Shown here: piece after piece, positions 34,330 through 42,254 of the stretch
Layout: each line of letters starts with the position of its first letter
How positions within the stretch are numbered: position 1 is the first letter of the stretch
Assembly: GCA_963597615.1 (NCBI GenBank)
Contig: CAVBQS010000024.1
Coordinates: 62,001-126,000, forward strand
Direction of reading: 5' to 3'
DNA length: 64,000 nt
Origin: CAKRJP01 sp963597615
Lineage (GTDB): Bacteria > Bacillota > Clostridia > Lachnospirales > Lachnospiraceae
Translations under genes and position numbers: made by a program
The notes under the pieces: model-generated
Told to the model about the DNA's origin: nothing
What the model saw: the letters and a program-made list of their open reading frames with translations, nothing else
Database searches by the model: none

Positions 34330-35757
34330 GTGACGCAAGAAGAAAGATTCCCCAAGGGATTTTTATGGGGTGGGGCTCTGGCCGCCAATCAGTGTGAGGG
34401 AGCTGCAAGAGAAGATGGAAAAGGTTTATCAACAGCGGACGCCCTTACCAGTGGGGTTTTTGGTAAAACCCAGATTCCTCCCCAAGGATTTTATTTAAAA
34501 GAAGAAGCCATTGATTTTTATCATCAATACAAGGAAGACATAGCCTTACTAAAAGAAATGGGATTTAAAGCTCTAAGAATTTCCATTGCCTGGACTAGGA
34601 TTTTCCCAAAGGGGGATGAGGCAGAGCCAAATGAAAAAGGATTGGAATTTTATGATGGTTTAATTTCAGAACTTCTCAGTCAGGGAATAGAGCCTCTTGT
34701 TACCCTTTCTCATTATGAGATGCCCCTGCATTTGGCAACAGAATATGGAGGTTGGGGCAACAGAAAAGTGATTGACATCTTTGTAAGATATGCAGATACT
34801 GTGTTTAGAAGGTATAGGAATCAGGTGAAATATTGGCTGACATTCAATGAGATTAATATGATGCTTCACGCTCCCTTTAATGGAGGAGGCATTGATCAGA
34901 GTGCAGAGGAGGCAGATAAAAGCCTTTTATACCAAGCGATACACCATCAGTTAGTGGCCAGTGCAGCAGTAACGAAATTAGGACATGAAATTAATCCAGA
35001 ATTTCAGATTGGCTGTATGATAGCAGGAAGTCCCATGTATCCATTAACCTGTAATCCAGATGATGTGATGGAAGCTTTAAGAAGGGACAGGGAATCCTTG
35101 TTCTTTGGGGATGTCCATGTAAGAGGTACATATCCAGCTTATATGAAGCGGTATTTTAAGGAAAATAAGATTTCTCTTGAAATTCAAGAAGAAGATCTGG
35201 AAGTATTAAAGCATACTGTGGACTTTATTTCCATCAGTTACTATATGAGCTATTGTGCTACCGCTGATCAGGAAAAGAATAAATTATCCAGAGGGAATAT
35301 TTTAAGTGCAGTAAAAAATCCATATTTAAAAGAATCTGAATGGGGATGGCAGATTGATCCTAAGGGCCTCCGTTATCTGTTAAATCAATTATATGATAGG
35401 TATCAGCTTCCTATTTTTATTGTGGAGAATGGCTTGGGGGCAAAGGATGTGCTGGTAGAAAATGAAAAGGGTGAGAAAACCGTTCAGGATGATTACCGAA
35501 TTCAATATCTGAATGACCATCTGATACAGGTTTCAGAGGCCTTGGCTGATGGGGTAGAGGTTTTAGGTTACACCAGTTGGGGATGTATAGACATAGTAAG
35601 TAATACCTCCAACCAGATGTCCAAAAGATATGGCTTTATTTATGTGGATCGAAATGATGATGGCAGCGGCAGTTTGAAACGTTATAAAAAGAAAAGCTTT
35701 GAATGGTATAAAAATGTTATTGAAACAAATGGTATGAGTTTAAATGAGACGCCATAG
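34330..35757 (+). CDS. 6-phospho-beta-glucosidase, GH1 (GTG start)
   Basis: Cleaves the phosphorylated beta-glucosides delivered by the PTS to glucose-6-phosphate and aglycone or glucose; cytoplasmic, 475 aa. GH1 signatures: FPKGFLWGGALAANQCEGA at the N-terminus, acid/base Glu in TFNEIN (about 173), nucleophile Glu in IVENGLG (about 365), and the phosphate-site region SKRYGFIYVDR near the C-terminus. GTG 34330 is well placed behind AAGGAGGGTTAAG. It forms a two-gene operon with the upstream transporter and ends at a bidirectional terminator shared with the pilus operon. Confidence 0.93.
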   Translation: MTQEERFPKGFLWGGALAANQCEGAAREDGKGLSTADALTSGVFGKTQIPPQGFYLKEEAIDFYHQYKEDIALLKEMGFKALRISIAWTRIFPKGDEAEPNEKGLEFYDGLISELLSQGIEPLVTLSHYEMPLHLATEYGGWGNRKVIDIFVRYADTVFRRYRNQVKYWLTFNEINMMLHAPFNGGGIDQSAEEADKSLLYQAIHHQLVASAAVTKLGHEINPEFQIGCMIAGSPMYPLTCNPDDVMEALRRDRESLFFGDVHVRGTYPAYMKRYFKENKISLEIQEEDLEVLKHTVDFISISYYMSYCATADQEKNKLSRGNILSAVKNPYLKESEWGWQIDPKGLRYLLNQLYDRYQLPIFIVENGLGAKDVLVENEKGEKTVQDDYRIQYLNDHLIQVSEALADGVEVLGYTSWGCIDIVSNTSNQMSKRYGFIYVDRNDDGSGSLKRYKKKSFEWYKNVIETNGMSLNETP

Positions 35758-35765
35758 TAAATAGG

Positions 35766-35799
35766 AAGCCCCGTAGAATTTTCTTCTACGGGGCTTTCT
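35766..35799. terminator. Bidirectional terminator between GH1 and pilT
   Basis: AAGCCCCGTAGAA (35766-35778) pairs exactly with TTCTACGGGGCTT (35784-35796), loop TTTTC. T-rich on the plus strand, and it also stands at the 3' end of the convergent minus-strand operon. Confidence 0.85.
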
Positions 35800-35815
35800 A
35801 ATGATAATATCTGTA

Positions 35816-36880
35816 TTACATCCTCCGCTTCATCATCTCAGGATTGGAAGCGTAGGTTAAAGCTACATCTCTGGTAATCTGGCCTTTTTGATATAGCTTT
35901 AAGAGGCTGGAATCCATGGACACTAGTTCTCCGTTGGAGGAGGAGTAGACCACACCATCAATCTGTGGAATCTTGTTGTCCCGGATCATGTTGCGGATAG
36001 CTGGTGTAACTATCATAATCTCAAAAGCCGGCACCATGCGACCGTCTACCGTTGGCACCAACTGCTGGGAGACTACAGCCTGAAGTACCATAGACAGCTG
36101 GACTGCAATTTGCTGTTGTTGATTTGGCGGGAATACATCAATGATTCGGTCAATGGTATTGGCAGCACCGATGGTGTGGAGGGTGGAGAAAATCAAGTGT
36201 CCTGTCTCCGCAGCAGTCATAGCCACCTGCATAGTCTCATAGTCTCGCATTTCCCCTAAAAGAATTACATCAGGGCTTTGTCTTAGGGAGGCCCGGAGGG
36301 CGGTGACATAGCTTTCCGTATCCACATTAATTTCTCGCTGGCTAACGATACTTTTATCGTGGCGGTGAAGAAATTCCAAAGGGTCTTCCAGGGTAATAAT
36401 GTGCTTGTTGTAGTTTTTGTTAATATGGTTGATCATGCAGGCTAGGGTGGTGGATTTTCCACTTCCTGCTGGCCCTGTAACCAAAACCAGTCCCTTGGTA
36501 TAATCTGCAAATTCAATAATGCTTTCCGGAATTCCCAGTTCCTTAAAATCCGGCAGATCAAAGGCAATGATTCGAATTACTGCAGATAGAGAACCTCTTT
36601 GCTTGTAGGCATTTACACGAAATCTGGAAAGCTTAGGCACTGCAAAGGAAAAGTCGTCATCTCCTGTAGCTTCTAAAATGCCCATGTCCCGGTGGTTTGC
36701 CATTTCATAAATCTGCTCAATGATACTTCTTGAGTCATCAGGCATGAGGAGGTCTTCGTTTTGCATGGTAATCGAACCATTTAGGCGCAAGGAAACTGGA
36801 CGGCCGGCTACAATAAAGATATCAGAAGCCCGGGACCTTACAGCGGCCTTTAATAGCTCTAGGGTGTCGATATTTAACAT
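35816..36880 (-). CDS. pilT: PilT-type type IV pilus ATPase
   Basis: A 354-aa hexameric secretion ATPase of the PilT/PilU branch. Walker A GPAGSGKST at 136-144, Asp-box and Walker B region DVILLGEMRD, His box LIFSTLHT, and the PilT-specific AIRNMIRDNK in the C-terminal third. PilT normally powers pilus retraction. Here it is the only ATPase in the operon and the last gene before the shared terminator, so it may drive the whole apparatus or rely on a PilB elsewhere. Binding site AAGGAGTAAATGTAAC precedes the ATG on the minus strand. Confidence 0.92.
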   Translation of the reverse strand: MLNIDTLELLKAAVRSRASDIFIVAGRPVSLRLNGSITMQNEDLLMPDDSRSIIEQIYEMANHRDMGILEATGDDDFSFAVPKLSRFRVNAYKQRGSLSAVIRIIAFDLPDFKELGIPESIIEFADYTKGLVLVTGPAGSGKSTTLACMINHINKNYNKHIITLEDPLEFLHRHDKSIVSQREINVDTESYVTALRASLRQSPDVILLGEMRDYETMQVAMTAAETGHLIFSTLHTIGAANTIDRIIDVFPPNQQQQIAVQLSMVLQAVVSQQLVPTVDGRMVPAFEIMIVTPAIRNMIRDNKIPQIDGVVYSSSNGELVSMDSSLLKLYQKGQITRDVALTYASNPEMMKRRM

Positions 36881-36904
36881 GTTACATTTACTCCTTATTA
36901 AAAA

Positions 36905-37456
36905 TTATTGGCCTATGAGTTTGATAGAATTATCTCCCTCCCACTGGCCAGTGGAAATGCTCTGCCAGCAAGTAATTTGACACAGGCTCGTATTAGAGGC
37001 ATCCTTAGGGTAGCTACATAAAATCTCTACATGAAGGGCCTGATTTTTGCTAATAGAGCAGTCATAGGAGATGCTTGCGCCCGATAGACTGCTTTCATCG
37101 GTCTCTTTAGACTTAAAGCTAAAGCCTTCCATAGCTTGGATCTTTTCTTCCAGTCTTTGATAGTAGTTGTCCGAGTCCTTAGAGGAAGCATAAGTTTCTG
37201 AAAGGGCCTGGCTTAAGTTTGCCAGCTTTTCTTCCGCATCATTGGAAGCTTTGTAATAATTTATTACATGCTTGGCAGACTTCTTTGCAGCACGAGAATC
37301 CGCACTGGCTGTGGAAAGAGATAAGGCGGCAAAGGATACCATGCAGACTACAATAAAGATCATCATTAAGGTAACGGATCCTATATTTGTAACAGGAAAA
37401 TAGATCTTTTTCGTTTGGTACTTCTTAGTCTTATTCTTATAGGAATTTTTTAACAT
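36905..37456 (-). CDS. Membrane protein, PilX/pilin-associated-like
   Basis: Not a named family that I can place with certainty. The 183-aa protein has a basic N-terminus with several Lys, a membrane helix at about 29-49 (GSVTLMMIFIVVCMVSFAAL), a Ser/Ala-rich region, a helical stretch to about 125, and a beta-rich C-terminus. The SVTLMMIF-helix-ASAD layout resembles PilX-type minor pilus proteins that lack a cleavable prepilin motif. It lies 24 nt upstream of pilT in the same operon, supporting a role in the pilus-like machine. Confidence 0.6.
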   Translation of the reverse strand: MLKNSYKNKTKKYQTKKIYFPVTNIGSVTLMMIFIVVCMVSFAALSLSTASADSRAAKKSAKHVINYYKASNDAEEKLANLSQALSETYASSKDSDNYYQRLEEKIQAMEGFSFKSKETDESSLSGASISYDCSISKNQALHVEILCSYPKDASNTSLCQITCWQSISTGQWEGDNSIKLIGQ

Positions 37457-37482
37457 AATAAACCTCTTATTTTTCCTGACTC

Positions 37483-37950
37483 TTAGGAAGTGTGAAGTTT
37501 CAGGGTTAATTCTTCAATGGGTTCTTCTTTGGAAAGCTCTGTTACTGTGATGCTATAGACACAAAGAGAATCACTGCTTTCAGAAGGCTCTTGCTGTAAG
37601 TCAATGGTATAGACCCCGTCATAATATCTGCAGGCCTGCCAATTACTGTCAAAGCAAATCTGCCAGGAGCCTGTATCCCCTTGGTCTGCCTCTACGGATT
37701 TTCCATAATAATCGGTTAAGGCTTCTGTGACAGCATCCGTATCAGAGACCTTATCGGGATCTATAGATTTTAAAAGTTCCGCTACATTTTCCAACTCAGA
37801 GATTCCATGATTCAGGTTGTAGGTTTGGGTACTTAAGCTGTGGGCTTTGGCAAATACCTTCAGACAGGAGGCACTTACCAGGGCAAAGAATAAAATGGAA
37901 ATCATTATTTCCAACAAAAACAAAGAAGAATGTCTTTTGGATCCTTTCAT
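37483..37950 (-). CDS. Prepilin-like protein with atypical cleavage site
   Basis: A 155-aa protein with a type IV pilin-like N-terminus: short basic leader MKGSKRHSS, then LFLLEIMISILFFALVSAS, where Glu14 sits at the +5 position of the conserved pilin helix. The residue at -1 is Ser9 rather than Gly, unlike classical prepilins. The rest is a predicted globular domain with several Cys. It overlaps the upstream gene by 4 nt (37947-37950), a sign of translational coupling. It is probably a minor pilin/pseudopilin; whether a prepilin peptidase cleaves it is open. Confidence 0.65.
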   Translation of the reverse strand: MKGSKRHSSLFLLEIMISILFFALVSASCLKVFAKAHSLSTQTYNLNHGISELENVAELLKSIDPDKVSDTDAVTEALTDYYGKSVEADQGDTGSWQICFDSNWQACRYYDGVYTIDLQQEPSESSDSLCVYSITVTELSKEEPIEELTLKLHTS

Positions 37951-38432
37951 TGGCTGCTCCTTTCTGTTAGGATACGGGTCCTGGAATCTCCCTCTAAATC
38001 AGTAATAGTAATTTTATAAGTATGGGCAGAAAATTTTTCTACCTGCAAGTTGCCAGCTTCGATAATATTCTTTCCAGCTTCTGGGGAGGCATTAGTATCA
38101 TCTCGAATGGTAAGCTCCTTTAACCAGCCATCATAGACATAAAGATAGGTGGAATAGGTTACATCAGAAGAAGCCCCATGGAGGACTAGACTTGTGGATC
38201 CATCAAGGTCTTCTATGGAAATGTTTCCCTGATTGTCATTTTGCCGTAGCTTCTCTGTAATATAAGAAAGGGGTGTGGAGCTTTCATAGTTTTTCAGGGT
38301 CCTGTCTGTCTGGTCTCCATAGATATGAACGGATAAAAGTAAAACCAAAAGGGCCGACACTGCAAATACAAAGAAAATAGCCAGAGGGAATATAAGGTCA
38401 ATGACGTGTTTTTTTTCTTGGTGAAACTGCAT
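37947..38432 (-). CDS. Membrane protein, DUF4860-like
   Basis: A 161-aa protein with a membrane helix at about 12-36 (LIFPLAIFFVFAVSALLVLL) and an extracytoplasmic domain with LSYITEKLRQND and YLYVYDGWLKEL. I recognise this pattern as the uncharacterised DUF4860 type found in pilus-like operons of Lachnospiraceae; that naming is from memory and unverified. The start at 38432 is set by AAGGAGATTTCCT just upstream; the frame extends further to 38468 but has no binding site there. Likely a pilus-tip or assembly component. Confidence 0.6.
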   Translation of the reverse strand: MQFHQEKKHVIDLIFPLAIFFVFAVSALLVLLLSVHIYGDQTDRTLKNYESSTPLSYITEKLRQNDNQGNISIEDLDGSTSLVLHGASSDVTYSTYLYVYDGWLKELTIRDDTNASPEAGKNIIEAGNLQVEKFSAHTYKITITDLEGDSRTRILTERSSQ

Positions 38433-38488
38433 AGGAAATCTCCTTTCACTAGGAATAAGAAAAAACAAGCAACTACAAAGTGGCCAAA

Positions 38489-38815
38489 TTATCTTGGGAT
38501 TATGGTTACGTCCGGAAGGATATTGGATCCTAGGGGCTGGTAGTCAATAAAGTATTTATCTTCGTCGTAGGCAAGGCCATAATTTTCCTTTAAGTAACTT
38601 AGGCTTTCAGGGTAGGACCCTTCCTCTGCGTAGCATCTGGTAATATCCCTTGTAACGGCATCCTGTAAAATTCGCAGCTCTTCCTCCTCCATACGGGTGC
38701 TTATAGAAGTAAATCCAATCAAGCATCCGGTGAAGACAATAGCAAAGAGCAAAAGAGAAACAACTAAGTTCCTGCTATATGAAATTTCTTTTTTTGAAAT
38801 AAATCTTGCGCTCAT
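38489..38815 (-). CDS. Small pseudopilin-like membrane protein
   Basis: A 108-aa protein with an N-terminal membrane helix at about 17-36 and a short extracytoplasmic part containing CYAEEGSYPESLSYLKENYG. That segment resembles the region of GspG-type pseudopilins where a helix carries a G-x-YP-x-x-L motif. The classical GFTLIE cleavage motif is missing, so it is not a canonical prepilin. It lies 20 nt after the PilC gene. Function unknown beyond the operon context. Confidence 0.6.
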   Translation of the reverse strand: MSARFISKKEISYSRNLVVSLLLFAIVFTGCLIGFTSISTRMEEEELRILQDAVTRDITRCYAEEGSYPESLSYLKENYGLAYDEDKYFIDYQPLGSNILPDVTIIPR

Positions 38816-38835
38816 TAATTTGTCCTTTTTAAAAA

Positions 38836-39882
38836 TTACAATCCAGCCATAATACTAATCAGTGGCAACATAATTGATAAAAGAATGACGCCTACAATTA
38901 AAGATAGGATAATCACCAGAGTAGGTTCAATGGCGGATACAACTTTTGACAGGCTTTCGTTAATCTCATCCTCATACTGTCCGGCGATTTTGTCCATAAC
39001 CTCATCCATAACACCGGTTTTTGCTCCAATGGAAGCCATTTTCGCATAGAGCCCTGTAAAAATCTTTTGGGACAGTAAGCTTTCACATAAATCTTCGCCG
39101 GAGGAAACTTCTTCCTCACAGCGTTCTAAGCGCCTACGAAAATCTGCATCCATTACCAAAGGAATAGAAAGGCGCAGGCATTCTAGTGGAGTCAGACCAC
39201 TGCTTAGAGATAGGGCCATTCCACTGGCAAAACGTCTGGCTCCCATAAGCTTCTGCAAGTTTTTAAAGGATGGAATCCTTTCAAGAATCCCTCGCAAACA
39301 TAATTGGCCTTTTGGGGCTTTGAAAAGATACACCAGAAAAATTGCCAGTAAACATAAGATGATTCCAAAAACCAGGGCGTGCGTGTTTAAGAATTGCCCG
39401 AAATTTAATAAGGCCAAAGAAGCCCCAGTCATTTCCGTACCCAATTGGTTAAAGACCTGATGAAATACCGGCATAACCTTAGTAATCAATACCAAGATAA
39501 CTACAATCATCATGAGAATCATAAGAAATGGATAGCTAATGGCATTTCGCAGAGACTGGCTTAAGGAATGCTCTTTTTCATAATAGTCTGCCAAAGTTTC
39601 CATAACATTATCAAGCCTACCAGTTTGCTCTCCTAGCTGAACCATCTGAAGCATGTAGGCAGGGAAAACATTTGCATCCTTAACTGCCTCATAAAAAGAT
39701 CCGGTAGCTAAAAGGGTATCGTTCATTATAGTTAGCAGGGCCTTTTCTTTTTCATTAGAGGAATCTTCTAGAAGAATGGAAACACCCTCCAAGGTGGAAA
39801 TTCCCGATGTTAAGATCATGGACATCTGGGAGCAGAAAGCGGCGGTTTCTGCATTGGTTAAGGGTTTGTTTTGTGTTGCCAT
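38836..39882 (-). CDS. pilC: PilC/GspF inner-membrane platform protein
   Basis: A 348-aa polytopic platform protein of type IV pili and type II secretion. Two repeated T2SF helical domains (about 12-130 and 215-335) flank membrane helices: FCSQMSMILTSGISTLEGV in the first, FASGMALSLSSGLTPLECL in the second, and a hydrophobic C-terminus IEPTLVIILSLIVGVILLS. The start ATG 39882 is fixed by AAGGAGAGATTCC; an upstream in-frame extension to 40017 is Arg-rich, overlaps the previous gene and lacks a binding site. In such machines this protein transmits ATPase motion to the pilin subunits. Confidence 0.9.
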   Translation of the reverse strand: MATQNKPLTNAETAAFCSQMSMILTSGISTLEGVSILLEDSSNEKEKALLTIMNDTLLATGSFYEAVKDANVFPAYMLQMVQLGEQTGRLDNVMETLADYYEKEHSLSQSLRNAISYPFLMILMMIVVILVLITKVMPVFHQVFNQLGTEMTGASLALLNFGQFLNTHALVFGIILCLLAIFLVYLFKAPKGQLCLRGILERIPSFKNLQKLMGARRFASGMALSLSSGLTPLECLRLSIPLVMDADFRRRLERCEEEVSSGEDLCESLLSQKIFTGLYAKMASIGAKTGVMDEVMDKIAGQYEDEINESLSKVVSAIEPTLVIILSLIVGVILLSIMLPLISIMAGL

Positions 39883-39914
39883 GGAATCTCTCCTTTGCTT
39901 GTTTAGTCGTGTGG

Positions 39915-40859
39915 TTAGTAGGAATACTTCACGATATAGTTGCTTCCGTCTCCTACGTATTCTTTTACGGAGGCTTGGTCGTTGTTGGCGGCCAGGGTTG
40001 GGTCCATAAGCTGCCAATCTTTTCCGTCAAATTCTATAATGTTGTCTACCCAGCCGGCCTCGTCTACGTAGGTACTGATCCAAGCGTGGTAGGCATCCCC
40101 GGAATAACCTACCTGTAGTTTGGTAGGAATGCGCTGTATCCGTAGCAGGGCACTCATAAGGGCCGCGTAGTCAAAGCAAATTCCTTTGCCGGAGGATAGG
40201 GTTTCGTCTATCGAGGGCAAATATCCGTAGGATACGGACTCTGCCTTATCTGTATCATAGCTAATATTCTGGGTGACATAGTTGTAAATATGTTCCACTA
40301 CCTCAAGGTCTGTCCAGGTGTCTGTGGCTAGTTCCTTGCTTTTTTCTACAACAGAGGAATCCGTGTTAAAATTTACATATTGGTTGGGATAGAGAAAGGG
40401 GTCAAATTCACTTTCTAAGGTCACATCAATGCTGGCATCCAAACTAATCATGTAGGAATCTCCGGATACATTTTCTAATACCTGGAGAGAATAGCTTCCA
40501 TCCCCTGCAGTTAGAGGAAAAACATTGTAGTTGCCCCGGTCGGAAATAAGATAGGTATAGCAATCCCCGTCAGGACCGGTAACCTGTAACTTTACTTTCT
40601 CATTGCTACCAGAGTAGCTGGCCATAATATAACCCTTTGAGCTGTTAGAAGCATCAATAGAAGCTACATCATTTTGAAAAGTAACGGTGTCATCGGCGGA
40701 GGGCACCAAAACCTGTGGGGTAGGGTCCCTGGGGTCTCCTTCGTGCTTGATCTCTTGACTTGTGCTGCTGGCACTTGAAGCACTAGAACACCCACCAGAA
40801 AATAGGAGGGTGCAGGCCATGCATGCAGCAACAAGGACACGTATTGGATTCGTATTCAA
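39915..40859 (-). CDS. Transglutaminase-like lipoprotein
   Basis: A 314-aa exported protein with a lipoprotein signal peptide (lipobox FSGGC, acylated Cys at 24) and a Ser/Thr linker. A beta-sandwich-like region (about 50-150) precedes a transglutaminase-like cysteine-protease domain: Cys in GKGICFDYAALM (about 228), His in AYHAWIS (about 254), and Asp in LMDPTLAAN (about 287). The triad is intact. Such domains act as peptidases or cross-linkers at the cell surface. Its place between the anti-sigma gene and pilC suggests maturation or anchoring of the pilus-like structure, which is inference. Confidence 0.85.
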   Translation of the reverse strand: MNTNPIRVLVAACMACTLLFSGGCSSASSASSTSQEIKHEGDPRDPTPQVLVPSADDTVTFQNDVASIDASNSSKGYIMASYSGSNEKVKLQVTGPDGDCYTYLISDRGNYNVFPLTAGDGSYSLQVLENVSGDSYMISLDASIDVTLESEFDPFLYPNQYVNFNTDSSVVEKSKELATDTWTDLEVVEHIYNYVTQNISYDTDKAESVSYGYLPSIDETLSSGKGICFDYAALMSALLRIQRIPTKLQVGYSGDAYHAWISTYVDEAGWVDNIIEFDGKDWQLMDPTLAANNDQASVKEYVGDGSNYIVKYSY

Positions 40860-40889
40860 GGGTTGCCCCTCCTTTCAGTAATACATATA

Positions 40890-40923
40890 ATTTGTGAAAA
40901 TTAAAAATCAGTGTTTCACAAAT
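40890..40923. other. Inverted repeat within the pilus operon
   Basis: ATTTGTGAAA (40890-40899) and TTTCACAAAT (40914-40923) form a perfect 10-bp hairpin in the 77-nt gap between the anti-sigma and lipoprotein genes. No T tract follows on the minus strand, so it may stabilise or process the mRNA, or be a regulator site. Confidence 0.4.
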
Positions 40924-40936
40924 GCCTAGTTATAGC

Positions 40937-41659
40937 CTAGGACGCAGGCGAAATCAGAAGGGTAAGCTCGTTCCCTGCCATGTCCGGAATTACCACCTGG
41001 GAGGGGGACTCTGGTATATCAAACACGATGACTCCGCTGTCTTGATCATAGGATACTGGTGTCATTCCGGAAATATTGTCATAGTCAATTCCGCTAAAAG
41101 TATCCACCACAGTCAGGTAAACCTTGTCGTCCTTAGAGTAGAAGTCCTTTAATTCCGGCTTTTCTGTGTCGATTTGGGTAACTTCATAGGTTCTGGAAAC
41201 AGTTTGCCCATTGATGGCCTTGGCAGTGATTACTAAAGTTCCGTTGGTTTCCACATCAACAACATACTCATGGTTGGCTTCTTCTGAAACCCCAATAGGG
41301 ACGCCATCAAGAGTTGCAGTGACTTTACCCATAGGAATCAAGGTTTTAATACGAATATCGTATGTGGCATAACTTGCCTTCTCTACATTGGTCCGCTCCG
41401 CTACAATAGTAGGCTGGAAAAATAGTAGGGGAAGCAGGATTAAAATCACTGTAAAAATATAGGAGCACATCCGGCCAATATTGAAGGCTGGTTTCTTATA
41501 ATTGCCCCATGCTTCTAAGGTTTCCACTGGAATCAGGTTAGGTTTCATCTGGCAGCTGCTTAAAACATTGTTTAAGAGTTGGTTGGCTGTTTTTGCATCC
41601 AGTTCGGGAATCTTTAGTTCATTTAAATTTTTTCTTAAATCTTCTAAATCCTTAATCAA
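40937..41659 (-). CDS. Membrane protein with Ig-like exodomain, candidate anti-sigma factor (TTG start)
   Basis: A 240-aa single-pass membrane protein: cytoplasmic part of about 60 residues (LEDLRKNLNELKIPELDAKTA), a membrane helix at about 64-82, and an extracytoplasmic beta-rich region with GKVTATLDGVPIGV and VTQIDTEKPELKDF, reminiscent of Ig-like/Big domains. It overlaps the sigma-factor gene by 8 nt; the TTG at 41659 is the only start placed properly behind AAGGGAGGG. The gene order sigma then membrane partner is typical of ECF sigma/anti-sigma pairs, but no known anti-sigma fold (for example a ZAS zinc motif) is evident. Confidence 0.6.
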   Translation of the reverse strand: MIKDLEDLRKNLNELKIPELDAKTANQLLNNVLSSCQMKPNLIPVETLEAWGNYKKPAFNIGRMCSYIFTVILILLPLLFFQPTIVAERTNVEKASYATYDIRIKTLIPMGKVTATLDGVPIGVSEEANHEYVVDVETNGTLVITAKAINGQTVSRTYEVTQIDTEKPELKDFYSKDDKVYLTVVDTFSGIDYDNISGMTPVSYDQDSGVIVFDIPESPSQVVIPDMAGNELTLLISPAS

Positions 41660-42251
41660 GATGAATCCCTCCCTTCTGATTTTCAAGAAGGTTTTCTAAA
41701 AGCTCTTGGGCCTTCTTGATACGACGTTTTGTGGTACTGCGGCTGCAGTCCATTGCCTCAGAAATCTCATCAATGCCCATGTTGTTGTAGTAACGCATAA
41801 TAATGGCTTGGGCATATTGAGGGGGCAGGGAGAGGACCGTTTCCATAATGTTAATCTGCTGGTCCTCCAGAATGACCTTGTGTTCCGGATTTTGGGCAGA
41901 AATATTTTTTTGGGGGGGTGCTAAAGCCTCCACTTGCTTCATATCTTCGTAGACAAGTTCTTCTGCCTGCTTTTTTGCTTTTTTTGCGGCGTCAAAGCAG
42001 AGCCTAAAGCAAATTTGATGGAGCCAAGAAACAAAGAATCTAGGATTTTTTAAGGTTTGAATATTTCTCAAAACCACAATATACAAATCCTGGAGAATAT
42101 CCTGGGCCAAATAAGGATCTTTTACATATTGATAAGCGAAACGGTATTGCTGTTTGTAGGTGGCGGCATAGAGCTCTGCAAAAGCATTGTTGTCCCCACC
42201 CTTCGTTTTCTTTACCAGCTTCGCAAGATAATCATAATCAAGCTGTTCCAT
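41652..42251 (-). CDS. ECF-type RNA polymerase sigma factor
   Basis: A 199-aa sigma-70 family factor of ECF layout. Region 2 with YRFAYQYVKDPYLAQDILQD at about 37-56, a charged linker, and region 4 with LPPQYAQAIIMRYYNNMG and the helix-turn-helix DEISEAMDCSRSTTKRRIKK at about 158-177. Regions 1 and 3 are absent. Binding site AGAGAGG; it starts 3 nt after the GGDEF-like gene and runs into the candidate anti-sigma gene. It probably transcribes this pilus-like operon and/or other genes; the target promoter is not evident. Confidence 0.88.
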   Translation of the reverse strand: MEQLDYDYLAKLVKKTKGGDNNAFAELYAATYKQQYRFAYQYVKDPYLAQDILQDLYIVVLRNIQTLKNPRFFVSWLHQICFRLCFDAAKKAKKQAEELVYEDMKQVEALAPPQKNISAQNPEHKVILEDQQINIMETVLSLPPQYAQAIIMRYYNNMGIDEISEAMDCSRSTTKRRIKKAQELLENLLENQKGGIHLD

Positions 42252-42254
42252 GGA

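Noticed and set aside
39882..40017. N-terminal extension of PilC (Arg-rich)
   Set aside because: It overlaps the lipoprotein gene, lacks a binding site, and a strong site fixes the start at 39882.
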